A DNA stretch of 61,533 nt from Cyanobacteriota bacterium. Its GTDB lineage: Bacteria; Cyanobacteriota; Cyanobacteriia; Cyanobacteriales; Microcoleaceae. The number at the start of each line of letters is the position of its first letter. Within the stretch, counting starts at the first letter, position 1. Below the pieces are notes generated by a model. That model worked only from the letters and a program-made list of their open reading frames with translations. It made no database searches and was not told the DNA's origin. The stretch lies in assembly GCA_025362325.1 (NCBI GenBank), contig JANYGO010000040.1, forward strand, positions 1 through 61,533, given 5' to 3'. Positions 43,222 to 52,108 of this stretch are shown here, piece by piece. A program made the position numbers and the translations under genes.

Positions 43222-44007
43222 TTGCCTAAACTCTGGTTGTATAGTATTTAATCAGACTTACGGTGCAAAAGATTTGTAATCAGGTTGATTTTGACAGTTT
43301 GATGTACCGCCACTACCAGACTGTTAATTTTATTTTGCTTCAGTTTTTTTATAAGCTGCAAGACATTTTGAACAATATTCGTCTCCAGAGATTAGAGGGG
43401 ATTTTGTCAACAGGGGTTGATTCGCGCGATCGCACAATGTTTCTGAACCTGCACAAATTATAGCGTAGTCATCTTTTATTGGTGCAAAATTTGCCGGATT
43501 TTAATACAAGTTTACAACAGAATTTCACTGTAGGCCCGCGATCCCAACCAGACGGGAATCAGTCATTATTCCCAATTCCCAATTCCCAAATCTCAAATTT
43601 CAAATCCAAAATTGTATAAGTGGGCTGTAAAATAAGTTTTGGGATAGATGTTAGAGGGTTTTTAAAAGTTTTTTAAAAGATTGTATGTGATAAATTTATA
43701 TTTTAAAAAATGTGGGCAAGAGCTGGTGCATCCCCCATAAACTGAAATGCGATCGGGTGGACATTGCAGATTATCTATCTTAAGATAGAGAAAGGCTGTC
43801 AGAGTAAGGCGCTTGTGGAAAAAAGGCTGGTCATTAGTAAGCTCGTGCTATAAAAGATGCGATTACCCAACGCATTACCAAAACTCTTGACTAAGAAAAG
43901 TTTAAAAAACGGTGAAAAACTGGATTAATTAACAGCACCTCAAATCCAATAAAATTGTAATTCTCAGGGTAGTATACTTTCACTCGCTCGACTCTATTTA
44001 GTTGGTA
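43222..44007. other. Junction of the tandem duplication and leader region of copy B
   Basis: 43245-43337 matches 46383-46476, the region upstream of each glycosyltransferase gene. From 43355 the sequence returns to the DUF1400 3' end and the leader of copy A. Copy B has about 110 extra bases near 43510-43640, including CCCAATT heptamers (about 43573-43590). The palindrome CTATCTTAAGATAG (43775-43788) is kept. No gene in copy B leads from it. Confidence 0.75.
43355..43402 (+). pseudogene. 3' remnant of the DUF1400 gene (copy B)
   Basis: The codons read LQDILNNIRLQRLE, matching LQDILNKIRLPRL at the end of the gene at 39553-40128. The stop TAG has become GAG. Only about 15 codons were carried along by the duplication, so this marks its left boundary. 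Confidence 0.75.
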
Positions 44008-44953
44008 TAGTCATTTCAAATAAATGTGAGACAGAGGTAAGATCATGATAAAATCGATAAAAATAGTTAATTAGAAAAAAATGGCTTACAGTCTAGACCT
44101 AAGACAAAAAGTAGTCAATTATGTGGAAAATGGAGGGATTATAACGAAAGCGGCTGCCATATTTAAGCTAGGAAGAGCAACAATTTATAGATGGTTAGGT
44201 AGAGAAGACCTTCGACCAACTCAGGTCAACCACCGTCAACGAAAGCTAGATTGGGAAGCCCTCAAAAAAGATGTTGAAAAAAATCCTGAAGCAAGATTAG
44301 TAGAAAGAGCAAGAACTTTCAGGCGTCAGACCGAGTGCCATCTGCTATGCCTTAAAAAAATTGAGAATTACAAAAAAAAAACAACTTCGCTATCAAGAAA
44401 GAAATCGAGAAGAAAAAATGAAATACTACAGAAATTTGAGAGAATTAATTAAACTCTATGGCAGTAAAAGTCTTGTATTTATTGATGAATCAGGATTTGA
44501 GGAATTTGAAGGTTGTGTTTGTGCCTGGGCAAAAAGAAGAAAAAAAGTCTATGGTGAAAGACCAGGAAAACGGGGAAAAAGAGAAATTTTAGTAGCAGGA
44601 AGAAGAAAAGGAAAGAAGGACTTAATTGCACCAATGCTCTTTATGGGTAGTTTGAATGCAGAAGGATTTGAAGGATGGTTATCTTTATATTTGTTACCAG
44701 ATTTAACAAGTCCATCTATATTAATTATGGATAATGCACCCATTCATCGTAAGACGGTCATTAGACTATTGGTTGAGGAGGCGGGTCATCAGATAATATT
44801 TTTACCAAAATACTCTCCTGACTTAAATGATATTGAGCATGATTTTAGTGCATTAAAGAGAGCTAAAATGTATGCGTCTCCTAGCACATCTCTTGATGAA
44901 ATTATTCGTGCTTATTGTGCAGTCTAGTGTCTCATACTTATTTGAAATGACTA
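44008..44953 (+). mobile_element. IS630-family insertion sequence
   Basis: The element of 946 bases has terminal inverted repeats: TAGTCATTTCAAATAA at the left, and the same with two later mismatches at the right, extending to GAGAC (25 bases). It is flanked by TA at 44006-44007 and 44954-44955. The empty site in copy A has a single TA, so the TA duplication typical of IS630/Tc1-mariner elements is directly visible. It contains one broken transposase gene. Confidence 0.92.
44081..44927 (+). pseudogene. IS630-family transposase, split by a one-base shift
   Basis: The first frame (from 44081) carries the N-terminal helix-turn-helix: MAYSLDLRQKVVNYVENGG and ATIYRWLGREDLRP. The second frame carries the DDE catalytic domain: FIDESGF (Asp), IMDNAPIH (Asp) and SPDLNDIEHDFSALK (Glu), ending AYCAV. 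Removing one A near 44320, where AGAACTTTCAGGCG stands, restores a continuous reading (TFGVRPSAICYALKKL-like). IS630 elements can use programmed frameshifting, usually at an A run; the shift here is +1 and not at such a run, so a mutation is more likely. Confidence 0.8.
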
Positions 44954-44971
44954 TAACACTAGCATAGCAAC

Positions 44972-44995
44972 ATGAACAACAATCCTATTCGTTAG
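44972..44995 (+). pseudogene. Seven-codon remnant of the aminotransferase gene (copy B)
   Basis: The frame reads MNNNPIR and then TAG. The first seven codons match the start of the gene at 40655. The next bases, AGGCTAAAGTT, match the last codon, stop and downstream sequence of that gene. About 1.2 kb has therefore been removed cleanly. No direct repeat is obvious at the join. Confidence 0.85.
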
Positions 44996-45023
44996 GCTAA
45001 AGTTGTCCCCCAAGCCGCGATTA

Positions 45024-45070
45024 AAACAACCCCTAACTGCTTTCCTTAGCCAAGCAGTTAGGGGTTGTTT
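45024..45070. terminator. Bidirectional terminator, copy B
   Basis: AAACAACCCCTAACTGC (45024-45040) pairs with GCAGTTAGGGGTTGTTT (45054-45070). Relative to copy A the GAT/ATC bases changed to ACA/TGT on both arms, keeping the pairing, which argues that the hairpin is under selection. Confidence 0.8.
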
Positions 45071-45169
45071 CTAATAAATCTAAAAGTGCCTGTGCAATGT
45101 GATGATGTTAACCCCAGTTGAAAAACTTCCTAAGCATTTTGTGCCTGCGCCTGCAAATGGTTGACCTAA

Positions 45170-46360
45170 TTATTGGCTTAATTTTTGAGTGTAGTATTCA
45201 GAACTCAGCCGTTGTTCAAATAACCACTGTTTGCTTTCGGGGGTATCATCCAGCCAGCGATCGATCAATTGGGCCCATTTGACAGGCAGGCGCAGCTCAT
45301 GCCAGGTTGAGTGAGAAGCGACAGAAAGATTGTGGTAAAGCGCTGAATCCGAAATTAGTTTTTCGATACATTCAGCTAAAGCCTGAGAGTTTCCCGCCTC
45401 AAAAATCATGGAATTAACGCCGTGCTTCAAGTAGGTTTTAAACATCGGGTGATCTGAAGCTACTACTGGTGTTCTCATGCGCAATGCGTGCTCAATTGTC
45501 AGGGGAAAACCTTCGGGATATTCGTGCCTGCTAGTAACTAACACAACATCGGATTCTCTCATTAAAGGTTCTATAGTCTGAGCTGGCAATAATCCCAGAA
45601 ATTCTACGGAATCTTTAATTTGCAACTCTTCGATTTGCGTGGTAAAAAAGTCTTGTTCACGTTGACCTGCCAATTTTAAGTTAACTGATATATTCCGCTC
45701 TCTTAACTTGGCTACTGCTTCTAAGATATCGCCAACTCCCTTACTTGGTATTACCAAACCTGCGTAAAATATCTTCACAGTTTTGACGTTGGCGGGGATT
45801 TCTTTCGGAGCAAGAGAACCGGGGTCGCTCTCGATCAGGAAGTCCCAAGGAATTATTTTATCTGGTTTTACTCCAATTTCTTTGAACAATAAAGATGAAG
45901 TAAGGCAGTAAGTCCCCACCCATTCTATTTGCTTGTTATTCAATAACCTAGCTAGAAAGTAATTGCGGATTTTCTTTTTCCAAGTACCTGTTGCGATAGA
46001 TTCGGCAAATACGGCAATGGTTCTAATTCTATTTTTGATTGCCCACTTAAAAATGTCCGGAATATTCATCCGCATGATTAAATGAGTCGGATTTTGCTTG
46101 GCAATTAACTCGATCAGTTTTTGGGAATTAATTTTTTGATTGAATCCGCAAGCGATCGCTCGTACGCCGTTTTCTAGAACCACATCTTCAAATTTTGGTG
46201 TCATGCAGCAAATAACCGTTACTGACTGCGCTCGTTTTGCCATCTCGGTAACGGCATCAACAGAATATTTTTGAGCGTAGTAGGTTTCGCTTCCCCCCTG
46301 AGCCAAGCGCTGAAAGGTTTCTGCATAATCGCCGGCATACTGAACTATTACTAAGCGCAT
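45170..46360 (-). CDS. Glycosyltransferase family 4 protein (copy B)
   Basis: 396 residues from the ATG at 46360, chosen by alignment with copy A and because GAGGAAA precedes it; the open frame reaches a TTG at 46369. It keeps all GT-B marks: HEYPEGFPLTIEHAL, VEFLGLLPAQTIEPLM and WDFLIESDPGSLAPKEIP. Changes against copy A are spread evenly and the frame is intact, so it is likely functional. Substrate preference may have drifted, as the N-terminal half differs more. Confidence 0.9.
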   Translation of the reverse strand: MRLVIVQYAGDYAETFQRLAQGGSETYYAQKYSVDAVTEMAKRAQSVTVICCMTPKFEDVVLENGVRAIACGFNQKINSQKLIELIAKQNPTHLIMRMNIPDIFKWAIKNRIRTIAVFAESIATGTWKKKIRNYFLARLLNNKQIEWVGTYCLTSSLLFKEIGVKPDKIIPWDFLIESDPGSLAPKEIPANVKTVKIFYAGLVIPSKGVGDILEAVAKLRERNISVNLKLAGQREQDFFTTQIEELQIKDSVEFLGLLPAQTIEPLMRESDVVLVTSRHEYPEGFPLTIEHALRMRTPVVASDHPMFKTYLKHGVNSMIFEAGNSQALAECIEKLISDSALYHNLSVASHSTWHELRLPVKWAQLIDRWLDDTPESKQWLFEQRLSSEYYTQKLSQ

Positions 46361-46369
46361 TTTCCTCAA

Positions 46370-46772
46370 CTCTGGTTGTATAGTATTTAATCAGACTTAC
46401 GGTGCAAAAGATTTGTAATCAGGTTGATTTTGACAGTTTGATGTACCGTCACGACCGCACTGTTAATTTTCTTTGGCCTCCGTCATATTATAAATAGTTT
46501 TAGTAACGCGCGGATCGGTATATAGCAGCCACAGTCGCTTTGTATCGCTGGTTTCAGGCTAATTGTCTCGGGATTTTTCTGAGAGTGCCTACAAAGTAGG
46601 ATGCGGCAATGAATCCCGACTCCGCAAGCAAATAAAAAGTGTCCCCTGCCATTTGATGGCCCAAGTTGTCTTTTCCATTCACTTACGGCACTTACTTAGG
46701 ATATTGGAGGGGATGCCAGCAGAATTAGACTGTAAAATTTACAAATCGTGACAATATTTCGTTTGAGGGCGC
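46370..46772. other. Right boundary of the duplication and unexplained spacer
   Basis: Similarity to the copy A flank ends near 46476. From there to 46772 I see no gene I can support. A plus-strand frame (46563-46751) includes a CGNESRLRKQIKSVPCHLM stretch with no family resemblance and no good ribosome site. Confidence 0.5.
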
Positions 46773-46997
46773 TCAGTAAGCCAAAGTTTCTAAAGTTTCC
46801 CGCAGATAGGAGCGCACCTGCTGATCGATGGTGACATTTTGCTGCTGATTCTCAAAATTGAGTTCTAGCTGCCAGCGTTGAAATCCTGAACTTGCACCGA
46901 TCGCGGATTTGAGACTGCCCCAGATTTCAGAATCTTCGCACAACTCGATCGGCTCTGCGGCTTGAGGTTGTTGTGCGATCGGTGAATAATTCGCCAT
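46773..46997 (-). CDS. Small hypothetical protein
   Basis: 74 residues with a ribosome site AGAGGT eight bases before the ATG at 46997. The core SEIWGSLKSAIGASSGFQRW and LETLAY-type C-terminus look conserved and, from memory, resemble small cyanobacterial proteins of unknown function. It is soluble, has no signal peptide and is slightly acidic. It stands alone. Upstream (47012-47038) is a single CRISPR-repeat-like string. Confidence 0.7.
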   Translation of the reverse strand: MANYSPIAQQPQAAEPIELCEDSEIWGSLKSAIGASSGFQRWQLELNFENQQQNVTIDQQVRSYLRETLETLAY

Positions 46998-47238
46998 ATT
47001 GTTATACCTCTGTTTTAATCCCCTGTAAGGATTGAAAGCTTACCTTGACTCTCTCTATTATAGATTCTTCTTTCCAAATAGCCAATATAAAATATCCACA
47101 AGCTGCGATTAAAAATTAAATATTAATAGTATTAATAATCTCAATCCGAGCTAGGGCATTACCTAGCTTTTTTACTGCATATATCTGTCGAAAGTAAAGT
47201 AGCTTAAACTACAATTATCTGCCTTTTAATTTTTTATT

Positions 47239-47970
47239 TCACTTTTCGCTCGACTGTTGGGGAAGGGATGCAGTGCAGTTGGTGTCCGCAGGTTGTGGGC
47301 TGACAATATTACCTGCTGACGAATTCCCTCTAGATGCTGGCTTAATTGGCTCTGCGGGTGCAGCAGCGGCAGTTATCTCGCCCGCAAAAGTCGGCAAAAG
47401 TCGATCGACTTGCCAACGGGCGATCGTAAAATCCTGCCGAATTTTTTCTACAACATGAGGCTTTGTCGCTGCAAATTCTGATTCCGGTGTCAGCAAAACA
47501 GCCATGACACTAGCAGACACCTGCAAAAACAAATTGCTAGCTAAAAAAGCAGAAGCCGCCAACAACAATCCAGCCCAGCGCCACGAAGGAGGAAACGGAG
47601 CCACCGAAGCCGCGAGGGGAGCAAATCGATATAGCTGCCACAAAATTACTGCCAGCAAAACAGCGACAAAAAGAGCGATAACTTGATTTAAATTAGTTTT
47701 AAACCGACTCAGAATCCGCTGCTGTGAAGAAGTTAAATTATGTGGTTTCACCGCCACAACTAAAATACTAAAAATGTAAAAAGGGCGGAACCACTGCATC
47801 CACAGCACAGGAGCAATACCTGCTACACCCACTAAAAACACTTCTAACCAGACAGGAAGCAGGGGAGAACCCACTGCGAGTCCCAGCAAGCACAGTCCCA
47901 AGAAAATCGGCAGTGCAGCCGCCCCAGACAGGTGAATCCACAAGAAAGGCTCAGACCAAAAAGAACGCAT
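47239..47970 (-). CDS. Hypothetical multi-pass membrane protein
   Basis: 243 residues. Five or six hydrophobic segments fill the first 165 residues (for example AALPIFLGLCLLGLAVGSPLL, VIALFVAVLLAVILWQLY, AGLLLAASAFLASNLFLQV). A soluble segment with VEKIRQDFTIARWQVDRLLP follows, and a Pro/Ala/Ser-rich tail of about 50 residues ends the protein. I recognise no named family; a low-complexity-tail membrane protein of cyanobacteria is the best description. It lies downstream of infB on the same strand, separated by 119 bases. Confidence 0.72.
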   Translation of the reverse strand: MRSFWSEPFLWIHLSGAAALPIFLGLCLLGLAVGSPLLPVWLEVFLVGVAGIAPVLWMQWFRPFYIFSILVVAVKPHNLTSSQQRILSRFKTNLNQVIALFVAVLLAVILWQLYRFAPLAASVAPFPPSWRWAGLLLAASAFLASNLFLQVSASVMAVLLTPESEFAATKPHVVEKIRQDFTIARWQVDRLLPTFAGEITAAAAPAEPIKPASRGNSSAGNIVSPQPADTNCTASLPQQSSEK

Positions 47971-48089
47971 ATCGATTGGATATTTAAGATTTGAGATTTT
48001 GGATTGAGGATTTAAAGAGTGAAACTTTAAAATTCAAGGCAGGTGATTAGCCTGCCTTGAATTCAAAATCCTCAATCCCAAATCCCAAA

Positions 48090-51000
48090 TTATGCCGAGA
48101 GAGTCCGGCGCTTAGTCACCATGCGGTAGGCTTCAATAATATCGCCTTCCGCCCAGTCGCTAAACCCGCTCAAGGAAATACCGCATTCAAAGCCAGTATT
48201 GACTTCCTTGGCATCTTCCTTCATCCGTTTGAGGGAGTCAAGGACACCTTCGTAAACGACATTGTTGCCGCGGCGCACCCGAACCTTACAGTTACGGACG
48301 ACCTTGCCTGAGAGTACGTAACATCCAGCCACAGCCCCGCGACCGATCGCGAATACAGCACGCACTTCCACCTGACCCAGAGGTTCTTCCACCAGTTCGG
48401 GTTCCAGCAAGCCTTCCATCGCCCCTTGAATATCATCCAAGAGGTTGTAGATGATGCTGTATTCCCGCACGTCTACACCAGCTTGATCGGCCGCTTGGCG
48501 AGCGCCGGTAGCGAGATTGGTATTGAACCCGATAATCACACCATTACTGGCGGCGGCGAGGTCAATATCCGTTTCTGTGATTTCCCCAGGAGCAGATAGC
48601 AGCAGTCGGAGTTGAACTTCTTTTTGAGGAAGTTGAGTCAGAGCGCCGACAATTGCTTCGAGGGAGCCTTGGACATCTGCCTTCAAGATCAAGTTGAGTT
48701 CCTTAAGAACGCCTTCCTTAGCTTGTTGAGAGAAGCCGCTGAGGCTGATCCGGCCGCCTTGCAGCAGACGGGAATCTCGTTGGGAGGTAGCTCTTCCATC
48801 GGCGATCGCCGCTGCTTCTTTTTCGTTTGCGAAGACATCGAACTCGTCTCCGGCGCGAGGAACTTCCCGCAAGCCCAGCACTTCCACCGCGAAGGATGGA
48901 GTTGCTTGTTTTACGTGTTCGCCGCGATCGTCGATCATTGCCCGCACCTTGCCCAGAGCCGAGCCTGCGACCACAATATCGCCCACTCGCAGAGTGCCGT
49001 TCTGCACCAGCAGAGTTGCCACAGGCCCTCTTGCCTTGTCGAGGTGAGCTTCAATCACCGTACCCTTAGCAGGTCGGTTGGGGTTAGCGTTGAGGTCTTC
49101 CATTTCCGCGACTGTCAGAATCATTTCCAACAGCGTATCGAGGTTTTCGCCTCGGATAGCGCTGACTGGAACCATCGTGACATCACCGCCCCAGTCATCT
49201 GCAACCAAGCCGTACTCTGTCAGCTCTTGTTTCACCCGTTCCGGCTGAGCGCCCTCCTTGTCCACTTTATTGATAGCCACGACAATTGGCACTTTCGCCG
49301 CTTTCGCGTGGCTGATAGCTTCAATTGTCTGGGGACGCACGCCGTCGTCCGCCGCCACCACCAAGATGGCGATGTCTGTAACCCGCGTTCCCCGAGCCCG
49401 CATCGCTGTAAAGGCTTCGTGGCCAGGTGTATCCAAAAATACCACCTGCTGGCTCTTGCCTTCGTGTACCACATCCACGTGGTAAGCGCCGATGTGCTGG
49501 GTAATCCCCCCAGCTTCTCCCTGAGCCACCTTTGTTTTGCGGATCGAGTCTAGCAAAGTAGTTTTGCCGTGATCCACGTGGCCCATAATCGTTACCACTG
49601 GCGGACGGCGCTGGAGGTATTCCATATCTGTGGCGTCCAGCATCTCGATCAGTTTTTCCGCTGGGGCTACTTTTTCTGGGGTTTCTACCTCTACGCCCAT
49701 TTCTTCGGCTACCATTCTCACCGCTGAAATGTCCAGGGTTTCGGTAATGTTGACCGCAATACCTTTAGAGAACAGGCGCTTAATAATTTCGGTTTCAGGA
49801 ACAGCCAAAGTAACTGCTAGTTCTTGAACGGTCATCGGTCTGCTCAGCAGCAGTTTTTCTGGACGTTCTACCTTAGCTTCCGCTGTTTTGCCCCGATTGC
49901 CGCGTCCGCCTGAAGAACCAGAAGAACTTTTATCGTGAGAAGGGCCCGGTCTCTTATTTTTGCCGCTGCTTCCAGGTGCGCCCGGAGTTGGTGTTGACTT
50001 GGGTGCTGCTTGTGTCTTCGCTTTAGCTGGGCGAGCTAGGGATAGGCTGACCGTGACTGGTGCTGGCATATCCAAGCCGTTTTCTAAGTCATCATCATCC
50101 TCATCTATCGGCTTGAGGCGATTACGTTGTTTGAGTTTGGCAGCCTTGGCAGCCTTAGCAGCATCTGAGTTTTCTTCGTCGTCTTCTTCCCAAATGACCG
50201 AAGTCTTTTTGGCAGGACGAGGGAGGGAGGGCCTTTCGAGGAGAAGAATCCCGGAGTCCGGCGTATTATCTTCTTCATTGTCATCAGTGTCATCCCCTGC
50301 GGCTCCGGTGTCGCCACCACGGCTACGCAGCCCGGCGGCTGACGTTGCGGGGGCAAGGCTCCGGCGTGGGCCGCCGCCTGGTTGGGGTCGATCGGCAAGT
50401 GCAGTTTTGACTGGGCCACCAGCGCCTTCCCGGCGCGGCGGTCTTTGCGCGTCGGTACCTCCCGGTGCGGGTCTGCTGGGGCGGCTCGGTCTGGCCGGTG
50501 CTTCCAGAGTTTCTGTTTGTTCTGATAGCTCTTGCTCTGTTCGGGCAAGTTTGAGTACCGGCTTGTTTCCCAGATTTTGTGGGGTGCGCGTCGCCGACTC
50601 CGACGCCCCTCTGACTGGCGGCGACGTAAGTTTTGCCCCGGGCGGCGCTGGAGGGGCGACTGGCTGGCGCTCTCTGCGTTCGGGAGCCTTTTCCGACGGC
50701 GGTTGAAGTGCTGCTGGTGCTGCTGGTGCTGCTGATGCCGGGCCCTGGGCTGTTGTTTCCGGGGCGATCGCACCTACAGTTTCCGTCAATGTTTCCAACA
50801 CTGTTTCCGACACTGTTTCCGACACTGTTTCCGGGGCACCCGCCGAGACAGCGACATTTGGCTTCGACAGTACAGGTCGATTAATATTTGGTTTAGCTGG
50901 AGACTGGAGTTGTTGAGAGGCGGGCGATTTGGGAGGAGTTGCCACGGTGGCCCCAGGCTGGGTTTTTTGCTCCTCATTGCCCGCAGGCTGGGACGAAGCA

Positions 51001-51311
51001 CCAGCCTGCCGTACTTTTGGACTGCGTATTTCTAAAATTTGCTGTTTTTTTTGTTGGTCGTTAGGGTGAGGGCCAGATTCTCTAGATGGCGCTGCTGCTC
51101 TTTCGGGAGGAGCTGGCTTGCCGGGGGAAGAGTGGCTGCTGGCTACGTATTTTTCCGCCGTTTTGCGAATGCGTTCTGCTTCTGATTCTGTAATTGTGCT
51201 GCTGTGGCTCTTGACTGAAATATTGAGCCGCTCGCAAACTGCCAAGATGTCTTTATTATCCAAATTTAGTTCCCGTGATAATTCGTAAATTCTTACTTTG
51301 CCGTTGTTCAT
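48090..51311 (-). CDS. infB: Translation initiation factor IF-2
   Basis: 1073 residues from the ATG at 51311; [20 protein letters not shown] is the standard cyanobacterial start, with AGAGGG eight bases upstream. The frame reaches a TTG at 51335. Order: N-terminal helix domain, a long Pro/Ala/Arg-rich linker (about 60-460), the IF2-N domain, then the GTPase ([40 protein letters not shown]) and domains II to IV. IF-2 places initiator tRNA on the 30S subunit. The linker contains a degenerate [19 protein letters not shown] run. It is the last gene of rimP-nusA-rnpM-infB. Confidence 0.97.
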   Translation of the reverse strand: MNNGKVRIYELSRELNLDNKDILAVCERLNISVKSHSSTITESEAERIRKTAEKYVASSHSSPGKPAPPERAAAPSRESGPHPNDQQKKQQILEIRSPKVRQAGASSQPAGNEEQKTQPGATVATPPKSPASQQLQSPAKPNINRPVLSKPNVAVSAGAPETVSETVSETVLETLTETVGAIAPETTAQGPASAAPAAPAALQPPSEKAPERRERQPVAPPAPPGAKLTSPPVRGASESATRTPQNLGNKPVLKLARTEQELSEQTETLEAPARPSRPSRPAPGGTDAQRPPRREGAGGPVKTALADRPQPGGGPRRSLAPATSAAGLRSRGGDTGAAGDDTDDNEEDNTPDSGILLLERPSLPRPAKKTSVIWEEDDEENSDAAKAAKAAKLKQRNRLKPIDEDDDDLENGLDMPAPVTVSLSLARPAKAKTQAAPKSTPTPGAPGSSGKNKRPGPSHDKSSSGSSGGRGNRGKTAEAKVERPEKLLLSRPMTVQELAVTLAVPETEIIKRLFSKGIAVNITETLDISAVRMVAEEMGVEVETPEKVAPAEKLIEMLDATDMEYLQRRPPVVTIMGHVDHGKTTLLDSIRKTKVAQGEAGGITQHIGAYHVDVVHEGKSQQVVFLDTPGHEAFTAMRARGTRVTDIAILVVAADDGVRPQTIEAISHAKAAKVPIVVAINKVDKEGAQPERVKQELTEYGLVADDWGGDVTMVPVSAIRGENLDTLLEMILTVAEMEDLNANPNRPAKGTVIEAHLDKARGPVATLLVQNGTLRVGDIVVAGSALGKVRAMIDDRGEHVKQATPSFAVEVLGLREVPRAGDEFDVFANEKEAAAIADGRATSQRDSRLLQGGRISLSGFSQQAKEGVLKELNLILKADVQGSLEAIVGALTQLPQKEVQLRLLLSAPGEITETDIDLAAASNGVIIGFNTNLATGARQAADQAGVDVREYSIIYNLLDDIQGAMEGLLEPELVEEPLGQVEVRAVFAIGRGAVAGCYVLSGKVVRNCKVRVRRGNNVVYEGVLDSLKRMKEDAKEVNTGFECGISLSGFSDWAEGDIIEAYRMVTKRRTLSA

Positions 51312-51695
51312 CCACTCTGCCCTCTTTTGTGCCAACCAGTTTTTACATTTTGATTTTTTGTTCTAATGACGACATCATTCGCTGTGATTGATTCAGTGTC
51401 AGGAATCGGGGTTTTGGTACTCGCTCAGCAATTTTATCTAAAAAGATGCAACTAGCTGAAGTCTGCGGTTGGAGAATTCTCAAGTCTTTTTGGGAACGCG
51501 GGAACTCTGAAGTCTGAATTTGGGCAACAACCACAAATCAAGCTTCAAAGTTTGCCTTTCCATCTTGAGGATACCTCTGCTAGTACCCTACCCTTATCTA
51601 ATCTGACACAAATCTTTCCAGACTGGTGGGCAGATCGGATTGGGGTTTGAGAGCTGGCGCTACCGATAATTACTGGTAAGGCTGCCCGCGAGGGT
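51312..51695. other. Spacer between rnpM and infB without a clear gene
   Basis: A minus-strand frame (51343-51534) has no family resemblance and no good ribosome site, so I leave it out. In other bacteria an L7Ae-like gene may sit here; none is visible. Confidence 0.5.
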
Positions 51696-52010
51696 TTATA
51701 CAGTCGAGGCCGAACTCTTGTCGTTTTGGCGCCCGATCGATCCCGAGTCAGATGTACGGTCAGATGTGGCTAAACGCTGCCAAAGTGTTTGGTACAGTTC
51801 GTCAGACACAGGCGCTTTGAGCGATCGCCCAAGTCGATTTTTTTTCTGAGCTGCTCTCAGGCATTGGCTTTCCCGACAAAGGTAAGCGGAACGACCTAGA
51901 CCACGATCTAATTGTACCTGATGAGAAGGATAGACCCTGACTACTCGCCAAAAAGCTTCTTTAGGAGCTATTTTTCGACAACTTGCACAGCAGCGGGAGT
52001 TCGGTTTCAT
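51696..52010 (-). CDS. rnpM: RnpM/YlxR family RNA-binding protein (DUF448)
   Basis: 104 residues. The YlxR signature is present: RCCASCRKIAPKEAFWRVVRV, LDRGLGRSAYLCRESQCLRAAQKKNRLGRSLK. YlxR, renamed RnpM in Bacillus for its effect on RNase P, binds RNA and lies between nusA and infB in most bacteria, as here. The four Cys (CASC and C-x5-C) are unusual enough to hint at a metal site. Confidence 0.92.
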   Translation of the reverse strand: MKPNSRCCASCRKIAPKEAFWRVVRVYPSHQVQLDRGLGRSAYLCRESQCLRAAQKKNRLGRSLKAPVSDELYQTLWQRLATSDRTSDSGSIGRQNDKSSASTV

Positions 52011-52108
52011 CGGAGTCAGAAGGGGAGAGTAAGAGAGTGGAGAGGGGGAATACGGGACTTCTGCTCATAGTCTCCCGTGCGGGAAAATAAGAGTGAATGT
52101 CACAGTTT

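Noticed and set aside
43263..43463. A plus-strand frame of 66 codons at the duplication junction.
   Set aside because: It fuses flanking sequence to the 3' remnant of the DUF1400 gene and so is a by-product of the duplication.
46563..46751. A plus-strand frame beyond the duplication.
   Set aside because: It starts at TTG without a ribosome site and has no similarity I recognise.
47012..47038. A string GTTTTAATCCCCTGTAAGG-ATTGAAAG resembling a cyanobacterial CRISPR repeat.
   Set aside because: It occurs once, with no second unit or spacer and no cas gene in the window; chance or a solitary relic is as likely.
48612..49553. A plus-strand frame of over 300 codons inside infB.
   Set aside because: It is antisense to the conserved GTPase domain and shows no family motif.
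49960..50706. A plus-strand frame of about 250 codons opposite infB.
   Set aside because: It mirrors the high-GC, Pro/Ala/Arg-rich IF-2 linker; composition alone keeps it open, and infB is certain.
51343..51534. A minus-strand frame between rnpM and infB.
   Set aside because: I considered an L7Ae-like protein, common at this place, but none of its motifs is present.
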